This document shows, piece after piece, positions 17,352-25,954 of a DNA stretch of 64,000 bases. The stretch spans positions 1 to 64,000 of the forward strand of contig CAKUFG010000007.1 of assembly GCA_934647235.1 (NCBI GenBank), in the 5' to 3' direction. This stretch comes from an uncultured Clostridia bacterium. GTDB taxonomy: Bacteria > Bacillota > Clostridia > Christensenellales > Aristaeellaceae. Position 1 is the stretch's first letter, and each line of letters starts with the position of its first letter. The position numbers and the translations under genes were made by a program. A model generated the notes under the pieces. It worked only from the letters and a program-made list of their open reading frames with translations. It had not been told where the DNA came from and searched no databases.

Positions 17352-17855
17352 ATGGCAAAGAAAACCGGCAATCAGCAATCGCAGGCGGAGCGCATCGGCC
17401 GGCAGCTGGCGGATACGCTGGGCTACGAGCTGGTGGAGGCCGCCTTTGAGCGGGAAAATACGGGGCTGTACCTGCGCTTTTACCTGGATAAGGAGGGCGG
17501 CATCAGCCTGGACGACTGCGAGCACTACCATCGCGCCGTGCAGCCGCTGGTAGACCAGCTGGAATATGATTTTCTGGAGGTCTGCTCACCGGGCATCGAC
17601 CGTCCTATCAAAAATCAGCGCGACGCCGAACGCTGCCTGGGCCTGGATATCGAGGTACGCCTCTATAAGCCCCAGGATGGGCAGAAGGTGTTCAACGGCC
17701 AGTTTGTCGCCTACGATCAGGGCGATATCACCATTCGCTGCGCCGATGAAAGCGAGCGGAAATTCCTCAAAAAAGACGTTGCCGTCGCGCGCTGCGCGAT
17801 CGATATGGAAGAAGTAGAAAACGCGGATCTCTCCGACGATCCTGAAAGGATGTAA
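17352..17855 (+). CDS. rimP: Ribosome maturation factor RimP
   Basis: 167 residues. RimP binds 30S precursors and helps 16S rRNA and S12 assembly. Recognised by ERIGRQLADTLGYELVEA, LRFYLDKEGGISLDDCE and LEVCSPGIDRPIK, the family's most conserved block. ATG 17352 (MAKKTGN) is chosen over an upstream in-frame ATG at 17259 because the extra residues do not match the family and fall inside the leader stem. A purine-rich AGGGGGA lies upstream. First gene of the nusA operon. Confidence 0.93.
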   Translation: MAKKTGNQQSQAERIGRQLADTLGYELVEAAFERENTGLYLRFYLDKEGGISLDDCEHYHRAVQPLVDQLEYDFLEVCSPGIDRPIKNQRDAERCLGLDIEVRLYKPQDGQKVFNGQFVAYDQGDITIRCADESERKFLKKDVAVARCAIDMEEVENADLSDDPERM

Positions 17856-17860
17856 ATCAA

Positions 17861-19072
17861 ATGGCCACCAGTTCAGCCAAAACCAATAATAACCGCGACG
17901 ATATCGTCGAAGCGATCGGCGCCCTGGCGCGCGAGCGCGATATCAGCGAGGAAATGCTTTTGTCCACCGTGGAGGAGGCCTGCAAGGCCGCCTTCCGCCG
18001 CAGCGGCAAGCAGGGCCCCGGCGCACCGATGAACCTGAGCGTCGTCATCGCCCGCAAAAAGCCCGTGCAGGTTATCGCCCGCAAGGTGATCGTGGAGGAG
18101 GTCGAGGATCCCAATATCCAGATTTCCCTGGCCGAAGCCCGCGCCGTGCGCCCCGATTTCCAGCTGGGCGATATCGTTGAAATCGACGTAACACCCAAGG
18201 ATTTTGGCCGCGTGGCCGCCCAGACCGCCAAACAGGTGATCGTGCAGCGCATCCGCGAGGCCGAGCGCGGCAAGATCTATGACGAATATGCAGAAAAGGA
18301 AAACGAAATCCTCACCGCCATCGTGCAGCGCGTGGAGCCCAAGGCCGTGTATGTGGAGCTGGGCCTTACCGAGGGCATCATGGAAAGCAGCGAGTTCATG
18401 CCCGGCGAGGAATATCGCGTAAACGACCATATCAAGGTGTATGTGCTGCAGGTGCAGCGCGCGCGCGGCGATACCCAGCATACGCCGCAGGTGTATGTCA
18501 GCCGCATTCATCCCGGTCTTGTCAAGCGCCTGTTTGAAATGGAAGTGCCCGAGATTGCCAACGGCATCGTGCAGATCAAGTCCATTGCCCGCGAGGCCGG
18601 CAGCCGCACCAAGATGGCCGTCTATTCCAGCGAGGTCATGATCGATCCCGTGGGCGCGTGCGTGGGCCCGCGCGGCAGCCGCGTTGAAAAAGTGATCAGC
18701 GAGCTGCGCAACGAAAAAATCGATATCATCAAGTGGTCGCCCGACCCGGCCGAGTTTGTGGCCAACGCCCTTAATCCCGCGCACGTGGTCAGCGTGTTCA
18801 TCTCCGATGCGGAGAAGATCTGCCGCGTGGTGGTGCCCGACAGCCAGCTGTCCCTGGCCATCGGCAAGGAGGGTCAGAACGCCCGCCTTGCCGCCAAGCT
18901 GACCGGCTGGAAGATCGATATCAAATCCGAAACCCAGTTTGCCGAGCAGCTGCGCGAGCAGGGCCTGACGGTGGAGGAAGCCATGGGCGGCGAAGCGCCT
19001 GCGCAGCAGGATGTGGACTTTGCCGATGATTACTATCCGCAGCAGGATCAGGACGCCGGCTACGAGCAGTAA
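17861..19072 (+). CDS. nusA: Transcription elongation/termination factor NusA
   Basis: 403 residues, the Gram-positive size. It has an N-terminal RNA-polymerase-binding domain (residues 1-130), an S1 domain (about 135-205, VEPKAVYVELG), and two KH domains (about 230-350, including GACVGPRGSRVEKV and SLAIGKEGQNARLAAKLTGWKIDI). It lacks the acidic repeats of proteobacterial NusA but ends in an acidic, Gln- and Tyr-rich tail. It affects pausing, termination and antitermination. It is 6 nt downstream of rimP. Confidence 0.97.
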   Translation: MATSSAKTNNNRDDIVEAIGALARERDISEEMLLSTVEEACKAAFRRSGKQGPGAPMNLSVVIARKKPVQVIARKVIVEEVEDPNIQISLAEARAVRPDFQLGDIVEIDVTPKDFGRVAAQTAKQVIVQRIREAERGKIYDEYAEKENEILTAIVQRVEPKAVYVELGLTEGIMESSEFMPGEEYRVNDHIKVYVLQVQRARGDTQHTPQVYVSRIHPGLVKRLFEMEVPEIANGIVQIKSIAREAGSRTKMAVYSSEVMIDPVGACVGPRGSRVEKVISELRNEKIDIIKWSPDPAEFVANALNPAHVVSVFISDAEKICRVVVPDSQLSLAIGKEGQNARLAAKLTGWKIDIKSETQFAEQLREQGLTVEEAMGGEAPAQQDVDFADDYYPQQDQDAGYEQ

Positions 19073-19087
19073 GGAAAGCAAGCAGCC

Positions 19088-19390
19088 ATGACGAAGCAGA
19101 AGAAGGTGCCCATGCGTATGTGCGTGGGCTGCCGCGAGATGAAGCCCAAGCGCGAGCTTCTGCGCGTGGTGCGCTCGCCGGAGGGGGACATCTCCTTTGA
19201 TCTCACCGGGCGCAGAAGCGGGCGCGGCGCGTATGTGTGCCGCAGCCAGGATTGCCTGCAGAGGGCCGTTCGCCAGCATCAGCTGGAGCGCGCGTTCTCA
19301 GCGCCGGTGTCAGATGCGGTGCGCGACGCGCTGATGGCGCAGCTGCCCGAGCTGCCCGCGCCGGAGGATGCCGATGCCGCAGACGAATGA
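19088..19390 (+). CDS. ylxR: YlxR family RNA-binding protein
   Basis: 100 residues with the YlxR signature MRMCVGCREMKPKRELLRVVR, GRRSGRGAYVC, and a cysteine pair. Bacillus YlxR (RnpM) binds RNase P RNA and influences gene expression. Standard position between nusA and the L7Ae-like gene. The C-terminus overlaps the next gene by about 17 nt. Confidence 0.92.
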   Translation: MTKQKKVPMRMCVGCREMKPKRELLRVVRSPEGDISFDLTGRRSGRGAYVCRSQDCLQRAVRQHQLERAFSAPVSDAVRDALMAQLPELPAPEDADAADE

Positions 19391-19691
19391 GGCCGCACTG
19401 CGCGGGCTGCTTGGCCTGTGCCAGCGCGCAGGCAGGCTGCAGTCGGGCGGGGATATGGCGCTGGCCGCCGTCCGCTCCGGCAAGGCGTGCATAGCCGTTG
19501 TGGATGCGCAGGCGTCCGCAAACACGGTGAAGAAAATCACCGATGCGTGCATATATTACCATGTGCCGCTGCTTACGCTGCCCGATGGGCTGCTGGGCGC
19601 GGCGTGCGGCCGCGAGGGCCGCATGATTGCGGCGGTTTGCGACGCGGGCTTTGCGTCCAGGCTGCAAGCGCTGATGACGGATGCGGAATAA
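19374..19691 (+). CDS. L7Ae-family ribosomal/K-turn-binding protein (YlxQ-like)
   Basis: 105 residues with the L7Ae fold: LLGLCQRAGRLQSGGDMALAAVRSG, then VVDAQASANTVKK and an alanine-rich C-terminus. Bacterial YbxF/YlxQ proteins bind kink-turn RNA. ATG 19374 is preferred to ATG 19368 because GGAGG ends 6 nt before it. It overlaps ylxR and is followed by infB. Confidence 0.9.
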   Translation: MPQTNEAALRGLLGLCQRAGRLQSGGDMALAAVRSGKACIAVVDAQASANTVKKITDACIYYHVPLLTLPDGLLGAACGREGRMIAAVCDAGFASRLQALMTDAE

Positions 19692-19763
19692 ATCCTTTCC
19701 GCGCCGCATTACATAAAGAAAAATTCTCAAGTATAACGCGAAATGCGGGGGTGCAAGCGTCGA

Positions 19764-22667
19764 ATGACGAAGGTTAAGCTGAAGGAAGCCACCAAGGAAA
19801 TCAATCAGAAGGCGGGCGCGATTCTGGAAGAATCCGCGCGGATCCGGCGCAATGCCGAGAGCCTGCTGCAGTTGCTGCAGAAGCAGCGCGCGCAGATGCA
19901 GCGTGAAAAGGAAGAAGCCCAGAAGCGCCAGCAGGTGCAGCAGCATACCAAGGCATGGACGATGCCGGACGACGAGACCGTGCAGGAAGCGCCTGCTGCG
20001 GCCCCGGTTGCGCAGCCTAAAGCGCCCGCGGCGGAAGCTGCCCCCGCGCCCAAGCCCGCTGCGGCAAAGCCTGCCGCCCCCGCGCCCGAAAAGGCCGCGC
20101 CTGCGGCCGTAAAGAAAGAAGAAAAGCCTGCCGTGAAGGAGCAGCCCAAGCAGGAGTCCAGGGCGGAAGCGCCCGGCGCGCCCGCTGAAAAGCCTGCCGC
20201 TGCGCCTGCGGAGGCTGTCAAGCCCGCTGAAAAGCCGGCTCCTGCCGCTGTCGCGCCGCAGCCTGCGCGTCCTGCCGTGGCTCCCGCGCCGCGCGTATTG
20301 CCCGCGCGTCCCGGCCAGCAGCCGCCGCGTCCGGCCCAGCCCGGCGCGCGTCCCGGCCAGCCTACCGGCGTGTTCGCGCAGCGCGCCCAGGGCGGTTATC
20401 CGCCGCGCCAGGGTCAGCCCTCGCGCCCCGGCCAGCCCACCGGCGTGTTCGCCCAGCGTCAGCAGGGCGGTTATCCGCCGCGTCCCGGCCAGGGTGGTCC
20501 TCGCCCGCAGGGTCAGGGCGGCTTTGCGCCGCGTCCCCAGGGCCAGGGCAATTTTGCTCCCCGTCCCGGTCAGGGCGGTCCCCGTCCGCAGGGTCAGGGC
20601 GCGCCGCGTCCCGGCCAGGGCGGCCCGCGCCCGGGCGGCATGGGTCAGCGCCCGCAGCAGGGCAATCGCGCTGCGCGCGGTCCCGAGCTTGCGCCGGTGG
20701 TTGAAAAGGAGCGCGTAAGCAATTACGATCCCAACAAGAAGCAGTATATCCGCCAGCATGATCCCGAGCGCGTGGCCAAGAGCCGCAAGCAGCTGGCCAA
20801 GGAAAGCGCCAATATGAACGGCGGCATGGACGACGAGGTGGTGCGCGGCGGCAAGCGCGCGCGCGCCGGCAAGAAGCAGCCCTCCGCCCAGCAGATGATG
20901 GCGCCCATCCATATCGACAAGGCTTATATGACGGCTGAGCATATCACGGTCAAGGATCTGACCGAGCGCATCGGCAAGCCCGCCGGTGAAATCCTCAAAA
21001 AGCTGTTCCTGCTGGGCATCATGGCCAACATCAACAGCGAGCTGGATTTCGACACCGCCTCCCTGGTCTGCACCGAGTTTGGGGTAGAGCTTGAAATGAA
21101 GCTCGATCGCACGGCTGAGGACGCGCTGACCGAGGAAACGGGCGCGGAGGATACCGAGGATCAGCTGCAGCCCCGTCCGCCGGTCATTACCATCATGGGT
21201 CACGTTGACCACGGCAAGACCTCGCTGCTGGACTATATCCGCAAGTCCCACGTTACTGCGGGCGAGGCGGGCGGCATCACGCAGCATATCGGCGCGTATA
21301 CCGTCAACCTCAATGGCCGCATCATCACCTTCCTGGATACCCCCGGCCACGAGGCCTTCACCGCCATGCGCGCCCGCGGCACCCAGGCGACGGATATCGC
21401 TGTGCTGGTGGTTGCCGCCGACGACGGCGTGATGCCCCAGACCGTTGAATCCATCAACCATGCCCGCGCGGCAGGCGTGCCCATCATCGTTGCCATCAAT
21501 AAGATGGACAAGGAAGGCGCCAATCCCGACCGCGTAAAGCAGGATCTGACCGCGTACAACCTGGTGCCCGAAGAGTGGGGCGGCGATACCATCATGGCTC
21601 CCGTCAGCGCTCTGACCGGCGAGGGCGTGGACGACCTGCTGGAAATGATCCTGCTGCAGGCCGACGTGATGCAGCTTCGCGCCAATCCCAACCGTATGGC
21701 GCGCGGCGTGATCATCGAGGCCAAGCTGGATAAGAACCGCGGCCCGCTGGCCACGGTGCTGCTCAAGAACGGTACGCTCCATGTGGGCGACAACATCGTC
21801 GCCGGTATGGCCTCCGGCCGCGTGCGCGCAATGCTCAATGATCGCGGCGAGCGCGTAAAGGAAGCCGGCCCCTCCATGCCTGTTGAAATCGCGGGCTTCA
21901 CCGAGGTGCCCGAGGCGGGCGACGATATGATGGCCGTGGCGGACGACCGCCTGAGCCGTCAGGTAGCGCAGGAGCGCCGCGAAAAGATGCGCGCCGCCCG
22001 CACCGCTACCACCAAGGTATCGCTGGATAACCTGTTTGACAACATCAACGAGGGCAAGCTGAAGAACCTGAACCTGATTGTCAAGGCCGACGTGCAGGGC
22101 TCTGTCGAGGCCGTCAAGCAGGCGCTGGAGAAGTTGAGCAACGACGAGGTAAAGGTGCACATCCTGCACAGCGCGGTCGGCGCGATCACCAAGGACGACG
22201 TGAACCTGGCTTCCGCCTTCGGCGCAATCATCATCGGCTTCAATATCCGTCCCGACGCCAGCGCCCGCGAGGCCGCTGCCCGCGAGGAAGTGGATATCCG
22301 CCTGTACCGCATCATCTACCAGGCCATCGAGGATATCGAGGCCGCCATGAAGGGCATGCTTGCGCCCCAGTACCGTGAGGAAATCATCGGCCATGCCGAG
22401 GTTCGCAGCGTGTTCAAGGTGTCCGGCGTGGGCATGGTCGCGGGCTGCTATGTCAAGGACGGCAAGCTGCAGCGCAACGCCTTCGTCCGCCTGGTGCGCG
22501 ACAACATCGTGGTGTTCGATGGCAAGCTGTCTTCCCTGCGCCGCTTCAAGGACGACGTGAAGGAAGTGGCCGCGGGCTATGAGTGCGGCGTGGGCCTTGA
22601 AAACTACAACGACATCAAGGAAAACGACGAAATCGAATGCTTCATTCAGCAGGAGATTGAACGCTGA
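19764..22667 (+). CDS. infB: Translation initiation factor IF-2
   Basis: 967 residues from ATG 19764; an in-frame ATG at 19743 is less well placed against GCGGGGGTG. IF-2 is the GTPase that brings initiator tRNA to the 30S subunit and joins subunits. A short basic N-terminus and a long Ala/Pro/Lys segment (about residues 75-190) lead into Arg/Pro/Gly/Gln repeats (about 190-305). An IF2-N domain (about 390-445), the G domain (GHVDHGKTS, DTPGHEAF, NKMD), and domains II-IV (to the C-terminus) follow. The low-complexity N-terminus is long for the family. Confidence 0.97.
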   Translation: MTKVKLKEATKEINQKAGAILEESARIRRNAESLLQLLQKQRAQMQREKEEAQKRQQVQQHTKAWTMPDDETVQEAPAAAPVAQPKAPAAEAAPAPKPAAAKPAAPAPEKAAPAAVKKEEKPAVKEQPKQESRAEAPGAPAEKPAAAPAEAVKPAEKPAPAAVAPQPARPAVAPAPRVLPARPGQQPPRPAQPGARPGQPTGVFAQRAQGGYPPRQGQPSRPGQPTGVFAQRQQGGYPPRPGQGGPRPQGQGGFAPRPQGQGNFAPRPGQGGPRPQGQGAPRPGQGGPRPGGMGQRPQQGNRAARGPELAPVVEKERVSNYDPNKKQYIRQHDPERVAKSRKQLAKESANMNGGMDDEVVRGGKRARAGKKQPSAQQMMAPIHIDKAYMTAEHITVKDLTERIGKPAGEILKKLFLLGIMANINSELDFDTASLVCTEFGVELEMKLDRTAEDALTEETGAEDTEDQLQPRPPVITIMGHVDHGKTSLLDYIRKSHVTAGEAGGITQHIGAYTVNLNGRIITFLDTPGHEAFTAMRARGTQATDIAVLVVAADDGVMPQTVESINHARAAGVPIIVAINKMDKEGANPDRVKQDLTAYNLVPEEWGGDTIMAPVSALTGEGVDDLLEMILLQADVMQLRANPNRMARGVIIEAKLDKNRGPLATVLLKNGTLHVGDNIVAGMASGRVRAMLNDRGERVKEAGPSMPVEIAGFTEVPEAGDDMMAVADDRLSRQVAQERREKMRAARTATTKVSLDNLFDNINEGKLKNLNLIVKADVQGSVEAVKQALEKLSNDEVKVHILHSAVGAITKDDVNLASAFGAIIIGFNIRPDASAREAAAREEVDIRLYRIIYQAIEDIEAAMKGMLAPQYREEIIGHAEVRSVFKVSGVGMVAGCYVKDGKLQRNAFVRLVRDNIVVFDGKLSSLRRFKDDVKEVAAGYECGVGLENYNDIKENDEIECFIQQEIER
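20320..20660 (+). repeat. Tandem R-P-G-Q / G-Y-P-P-R coding repeats in infB
   Basis: Within infB, units such as RPGQPTGVFAQR, QGGYPPR, QGQGGFAPRP and PGQGGPRPQ recur several times in imperfect tandem, with very similar DNA (for example CGTCCCGGCCAG). Short units of 12-60 nt like this expand and contract by slippage, so copy number may vary between strains. The encoded region is expected to be disordered. Confidence 0.85.
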
Positions 22668-22678
22668 GGTAAAAGGCT

Positions 22679-23053
22679 TTGAGCAAATTTCGCATTGATA
22701 TGATCTCCGAGGAGGTTCGCCGTGAGGCGGACAAGATCATCCGCGAGGATATGCACGATCCCCGTCTGGGCGGTACGTATTGTATCACCCGGGCGGAGGT
22801 TACGCGCGATCTTCGTTATGCCAAGATGTATGTAAGCATCCTGGAGGATGACAAGGCTGAGGGCGTGATCGCTGCGCTCAAGAGCGGCGCGGGCTTTATC
22901 CGCCGGGAGCTGGGCCATCGCCTGTCCCTGCGCTATACGCCGGAGCTGCTGTTTGTGCGGGATCAGAATATCGCCTACGGCGTGCATGTGGCTGCCGTGC
23001 TGCGCGATATCGCCCCCAAAACCGAGGAAAGCGATCAGAATCAGGATGAATAA
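22679..23053 (+). CDS. rbfA: 30S ribosome-binding factor A
   Basis: 124 residues from a TTG start. It is a KH-like cold-shock and 30S maturation factor, recognised by ISEEVRREADKIIRE, DPRLGGTYCITRAEVTRDLRYAKMYVS-like blocks and LRYTPELLFVRD. It follows infB by 11 nt, the usual order. The C-terminal KTEESDQNQDE tail is acidic. Its end overlaps nrnA by 8 nt. Confidence 0.94.
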   Translation: MSKFRIDMISEEVRREADKIIREDMHDPRLGGTYCITRAEVTRDLRYAKMYVSILEDDKAEGVIAALKSGAGFIRRELGHRLSLRYTPELLFVRDQNIAYGVHVAAVLRDIAPKTEESDQNQDE

Positions 23054-24020
23054 CCTGTACACAGAGAAAGTATTGTCCGCGCTTAAAAACGCGGACAACT
23101 TTATGATATGCGCGCATATTTATCCGGACGGCGATGCGATCGGCTCGCTGCTGGCGCTGGGCCGGCTGCTGGATAAGCTGGGCAAAACGGTTACATTGGT
23201 CAGCGCCGATGGCGTTCCCAAGAATCTGATGTGCCTGCCGGATGCTGCGCGCGTGCTCACGCCTGATCAGGCGCGTAACCGTGTTTTCAGCATGGCCATT
23301 GCTGTGGATGTGTCGGATGAAAAGCGCATGGGCGCGGCGGCGGAGCTGTTCTTTGCCGCGCCGCAGACACTGCTGATCGATCATCACGCCACCAACACGC
23401 GCTTTGCGCAAATGAACGTGGTGGACGGCCAGGCCGCCGCTACGGCGGAGCTGATTGTGATGCTCTACGACGCGCTGAACGTGCCCTTGGACGCGGATGC
23501 AGCCCTTCAGCTGTACTGCGCCATCCAGTCCGACAGCGGCAATTTCTGCTTTAACAGCGTGCGCGCCTATACCTTTGCCTGCATGGAAAAGCTGATGGAC
23601 GCGGGGTTGGATCTGGCCTCCGCCGCGCGGCGGCTGTTTATGACAAAGTCCCGCGCGCATATCTCGGCGCTGGGCAAGGCCATTGGCAGCATGGTGTATT
23701 TTGCTGATGGTCAGGCTGCCTGCATGCACCTGAGCGCGCAGGATAAGGCCGATTGCGGCGCGCAGGACGCTGATCTGGGCGGCATCGTCAATTACGCTCT
23801 GTATATGGATGGCATCCGTATGTGCTTTATGGCGGATGAGGACGCGCAGGGCAGCTGGAAATACAGTCTGCGCGCGCTGCCGGGCGAGGATGTATCCGAT
23901 ATCGCCCGCAGCTTTGGCGGCGGCGGACACGCGCTTGCCTCCGGCTGCACCATTGCCGGGCCTTATGCCGACTCCAGCCGCGCCATGATGAACGCGATGG
24001 AGAAAAAGCTGCTGAAATGA
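23046..24020 (+). CDS. nrnA: DHH/DHHA1 phosphoesterase, NrnA-like
   Basis: 324 residues from ATG 23046, overlapping the rbfA end. The DHH domain has AHIYPDGDAIGSLLALG, AVDVSDEKR and IDHHATNTRF. The DHHA1 domain has SFGGGGHALASGCTI. NrnA-type enzymes degrade nano-RNA and pAp and can act on c-di-nucleotide breakdown products. Its place between rbfA and truB is standard in Bacillota. Confidence 0.9.
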   Translation: MNNLYTEKVLSALKNADNFMICAHIYPDGDAIGSLLALGRLLDKLGKTVTLVSADGVPKNLMCLPDAARVLTPDQARNRVFSMAIAVDVSDEKRMGAAAELFFAAPQTLLIDHHATNTRFAQMNVVDGQAAATAELIVMLYDALNVPLDADAALQLYCAIQSDSGNFCFNSVRAYTFACMEKLMDAGLDLASAARRLFMTKSRAHISALGKAIGSMVYFADGQAACMHLSAQDKADCGAQDADLGGIVNYALYMDGIRMCFMADEDAQGSWKYSLRALPGEDVSDIARSFGGGGHALASGCTIAGPYADSSRAMMNAMEKKLLK

Positions 24021-24913
24021 TGGACGGATATATCAATGTGCTCAAGCCCCCTGGCATGTCCTCGGGCGCGGTGGTGGCCATCGTAAAGCGCGCCGCGCGC
24101 GAAAAGGCGGGGCATGCGGGCACGCTGGATCCCGAGGCGGCGGGCGTTCTGCCGGTGATGGTAGGGCGCGCGACCAGGCTGTTTGATTTTCTGGTGGAAA
24201 AACAGAAAACCTACCTGGCCGAAATCGCCTTCGGCGCCGCTACCGATACGCAGGACGCGCAGGGCACGGTGATCGAAACGGGGGAGAGCATCCCCGGCTT
24301 CGCCGCCGTTCAGGCTGTTCTGCCGCAGTTTACCGGCACGGTCATGCAGCGGCCGCCCATCTATTCCGCCCTCAAGCAGGGCGGGCAGCCGCTCTACAAG
24401 CTGGCGCGAAAGGGCCAAACGGCGGATATCCCCGCGCGGCCCATCGAAATCATGCGCATCGACGCGCTGGCCCAAACGCCGCGCAATGGGTGCCTGTTGC
24501 GCGTGACGTGCGGGCGGGGCACATATATCCGCACGCTGTGCCACGATATCGGCCAGGCGCTGGGGTGCCCGGCGCATATGCGCTTTCTGCTGCGCGAGCA
24601 GACGGGCGCGTTTGATCTGAGCACGGCGGTGACGATCGAGCAGATCAAGGCTGCCGGAGCGGAGGGTACGCTGGGGCAGTATCTCATCGCATCTGACGCG
24701 CCGCTGTCGCATTTGGCGCGCTATGACGTGCCCGAACGCTATGCAAAGCTGTGTATGAACGGCGTGCGCCTGCGCGCGGACGAATGGCCCTGCCATGTGC
24801 CCTGCGGCGGCTATACGCGATTGTATGTGCAGGGCAGGTTTACGGGAATCTCGCAGGCCGCGGCGGATGGCACGCTCGTTCCCTGCGTGGTATTTAACAA
24901 CAATCAGGCTTAA
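24017..24913 (+). CDS. truB: tRNA pseudouridine-55 synthase
   Basis: 298 residues. TruB forms pseudouridine 55 in the T loop of tRNAs; the catalytic aspartate is in HAGTLDPEAAGVLPVMVG. Other family blocks are GYINVLKPPGMSS, TYLAEIAFGAATDTQDAQG and CGRGTYIRTLCHDIG. Its start overlaps the nrnA stop. The usual partners ribF and rpsO do not follow. The last codons lie in a 15-bp duplication. Confidence 0.95.
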   Translation: MMDGYINVLKPPGMSSGAVVAIVKRAAREKAGHAGTLDPEAAGVLPVMVGRATRLFDFLVEKQKTYLAEIAFGAATDTQDAQGTVIETGESIPGFAAVQAVLPQFTGTVMQRPPIYSALKQGGQPLYKLARKGQTADIPARPIEIMRIDALAQTPRNGCLLRVTCGRGTYIRTLCHDIGQALGCPAHMRFLLREQTGAFDLSTAVTIEQIKAAGAEGTLGQYLIASDAPLSHLARYDVPERYAKLCMNGVRLRADEWPCHVPCGGYTRLYVQGRFTGISQAAADGTLVPCVVFNNNQA

Positions 24914-24924
24914 CAACAATCAGG
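24894..24924. repeat. 15-bp direct duplication at the truB end
   Basis: TTAACAACAATCAGG occurs at 24894-24908 and at 24910-24924, separated by one base. The first copy encodes the final Asn-Asn-Gln residues of TruB; the second holds its stop codon and part of the next gene's ribosome-binding region. It looks like a recent tandem duplication. Confidence 0.8.
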
Positions 24925-24940
24925 AAGGATGTACGCAAGC

Positions 24941-25789
24941 ATGAACGAACAGACAAGAACCCCTGAAGCGGTAAACGGCCTTACCAGCGAGCAGCTGCGT
25001 GAAAAGCTGCGCAAGATCAAGTGCTTTATGCTGGATATGGACGGCACCTTTTACCTGGGCAACCGGATTCTGGAGGGCTCGCTGGATTTCCTGGATGCGG
25101 TGGAGGCCACCGGCCGCACCGTGCTGTTTTTGACCAATAACTCCTCCAAATCCGCCGATTATTATGTGGAAAAGCTCAAGCGCATGAACGTGCGCGCTCC
25201 CTTCCTGAATATCCTCACCTCCGGTCAGGCCACCGCCCGTTACTGCCTGGCCAACTTCACCGGCAAAAAGTGCTTCCTGCTGGGCAATCATATCCTGCGC
25301 GCCGAGTTTGACAAGATGGGCGTGCCGGTGGATAACGAGCATCCCGATTATGTGGTGATCGCCTATGATACCGAGCTGGACTATGAAAAGATGACTGCCG
25401 TGTGCGATTTTGTCCGCGCGGGCCTGCCCTATATCGCCACGCATCCGGACTATAACTGCCCCACCGAGACGGGCTTTGCACCCGATATCGGCGCGATCAT
25501 CGCCTTCATCAAGGCCAGCACGGGCCGCGAGCCGCAGCTGATTATCGGCAAGCCCTACTCCGGCATCGTCAAGGATGCGCTGATGGTGACGGGCCTTCAG
25601 CCCGACGAACTGGCCATGTGCGGCGACCGGCTGTACACCGATATCGCCACGGGCGTAAACTTTGGCATGACCAGCATTCTGGTCATGAGCGGCGAAACTA
25701 CCTGGGAGGATCGTGCGGTAAGCGAAACCAAGCCCACCCTGACCTTCGACCGTCTGGCCAGCATGATTCCCTATCTGGAAAAAATCTGA
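24941..25789 (+). CDS. HAD-superfamily IIA phosphatase (NagD-like)
   Basis: 282 residues from ATG 24941 (or 286 from ATG 24929, which abuts AGGAAGG too closely). HAD motif I is MLDMDGTFYLG, motif II LFLTNNSSKS, the C2A cap lies between, motif III is the lysine in IGKPYSGI, and motif IV CGDRLYTDIATG. This class dephosphorylates small sugar phosphates or phosphoglycolate, and the substrate cannot be predicted. It is preceded by truB and followed by a gene-free stretch. Confidence 0.87.
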   Translation: MNEQTRTPEAVNGLTSEQLREKLRKIKCFMLDMDGTFYLGNRILEGSLDFLDAVEATGRTVLFLTNNSSKSADYYVEKLKRMNVRAPFLNILTSGQATARYCLANFTGKKCFLLGNHILRAEFDKMGVPVDNEHPDYVVIAYDTELDYEKMTAVCDFVRAGLPYIATHPDYNCPTETGFAPDIGAIIAFIKASTGREPQLIIGKPYSGIVKDALMVTGLQPDELAMCGDRLYTDIATGVNFGMTSILVMSGETTWEDRAVSETKPTLTFDRLASMIPYLEKI

Positions 25790-25862
25790 TTGCCCGCCGC
25801 GCGGCTGACAGAAAAAACCGGGGGCGCAAGCATATCATTGTAAAAAATGTTCGGCATTTTCA

Positions 25863-25904
25863 GCGCGGACGGGCGATTGCGGCCCCTCCGCGCTTGACTT
25901 TTTT
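25863..25904 (+). terminator. Probable terminator overlapping the gntR promoter
   Basis: GCGCGGA (25863-25869) and TCCGCGC (25887-25893) are complementary, with a GC-rich interior, and are followed by TTGACTTTTTT. It would stop transcription from truB and the HAD gene. The same T-rich tract contains the -35 hexamer of the next promoter. Confidence 0.5.
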
Positions 25905-25929
25905 GTATCATAATTGTATATTGTATACA
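25894..25929 (+). promoter_or_regulatory. gntR promoter with palindromic operator
   Basis: TTGACT (25894-25899), a 17-nt spacer and TATATT (25917-25922) form a strong promoter. TGTATA-TTG-TATACA (25915-25929) is a perfect 6-3-6 palindrome covering the -10 box. FadR-type GntR regulators bind short dyads of this kind, so repression of its own operon is likely. Confidence 0.75.
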
Positions 25930-25954
25930 TCCAGAATGGGAGAGGTGTTCCTTG

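Noticed and set aside
19203..22394. A 1,063-codon antisense frame opposite infB
   Set aside because: Mirror of the infB repeats and codon bias; no recognisable domain.
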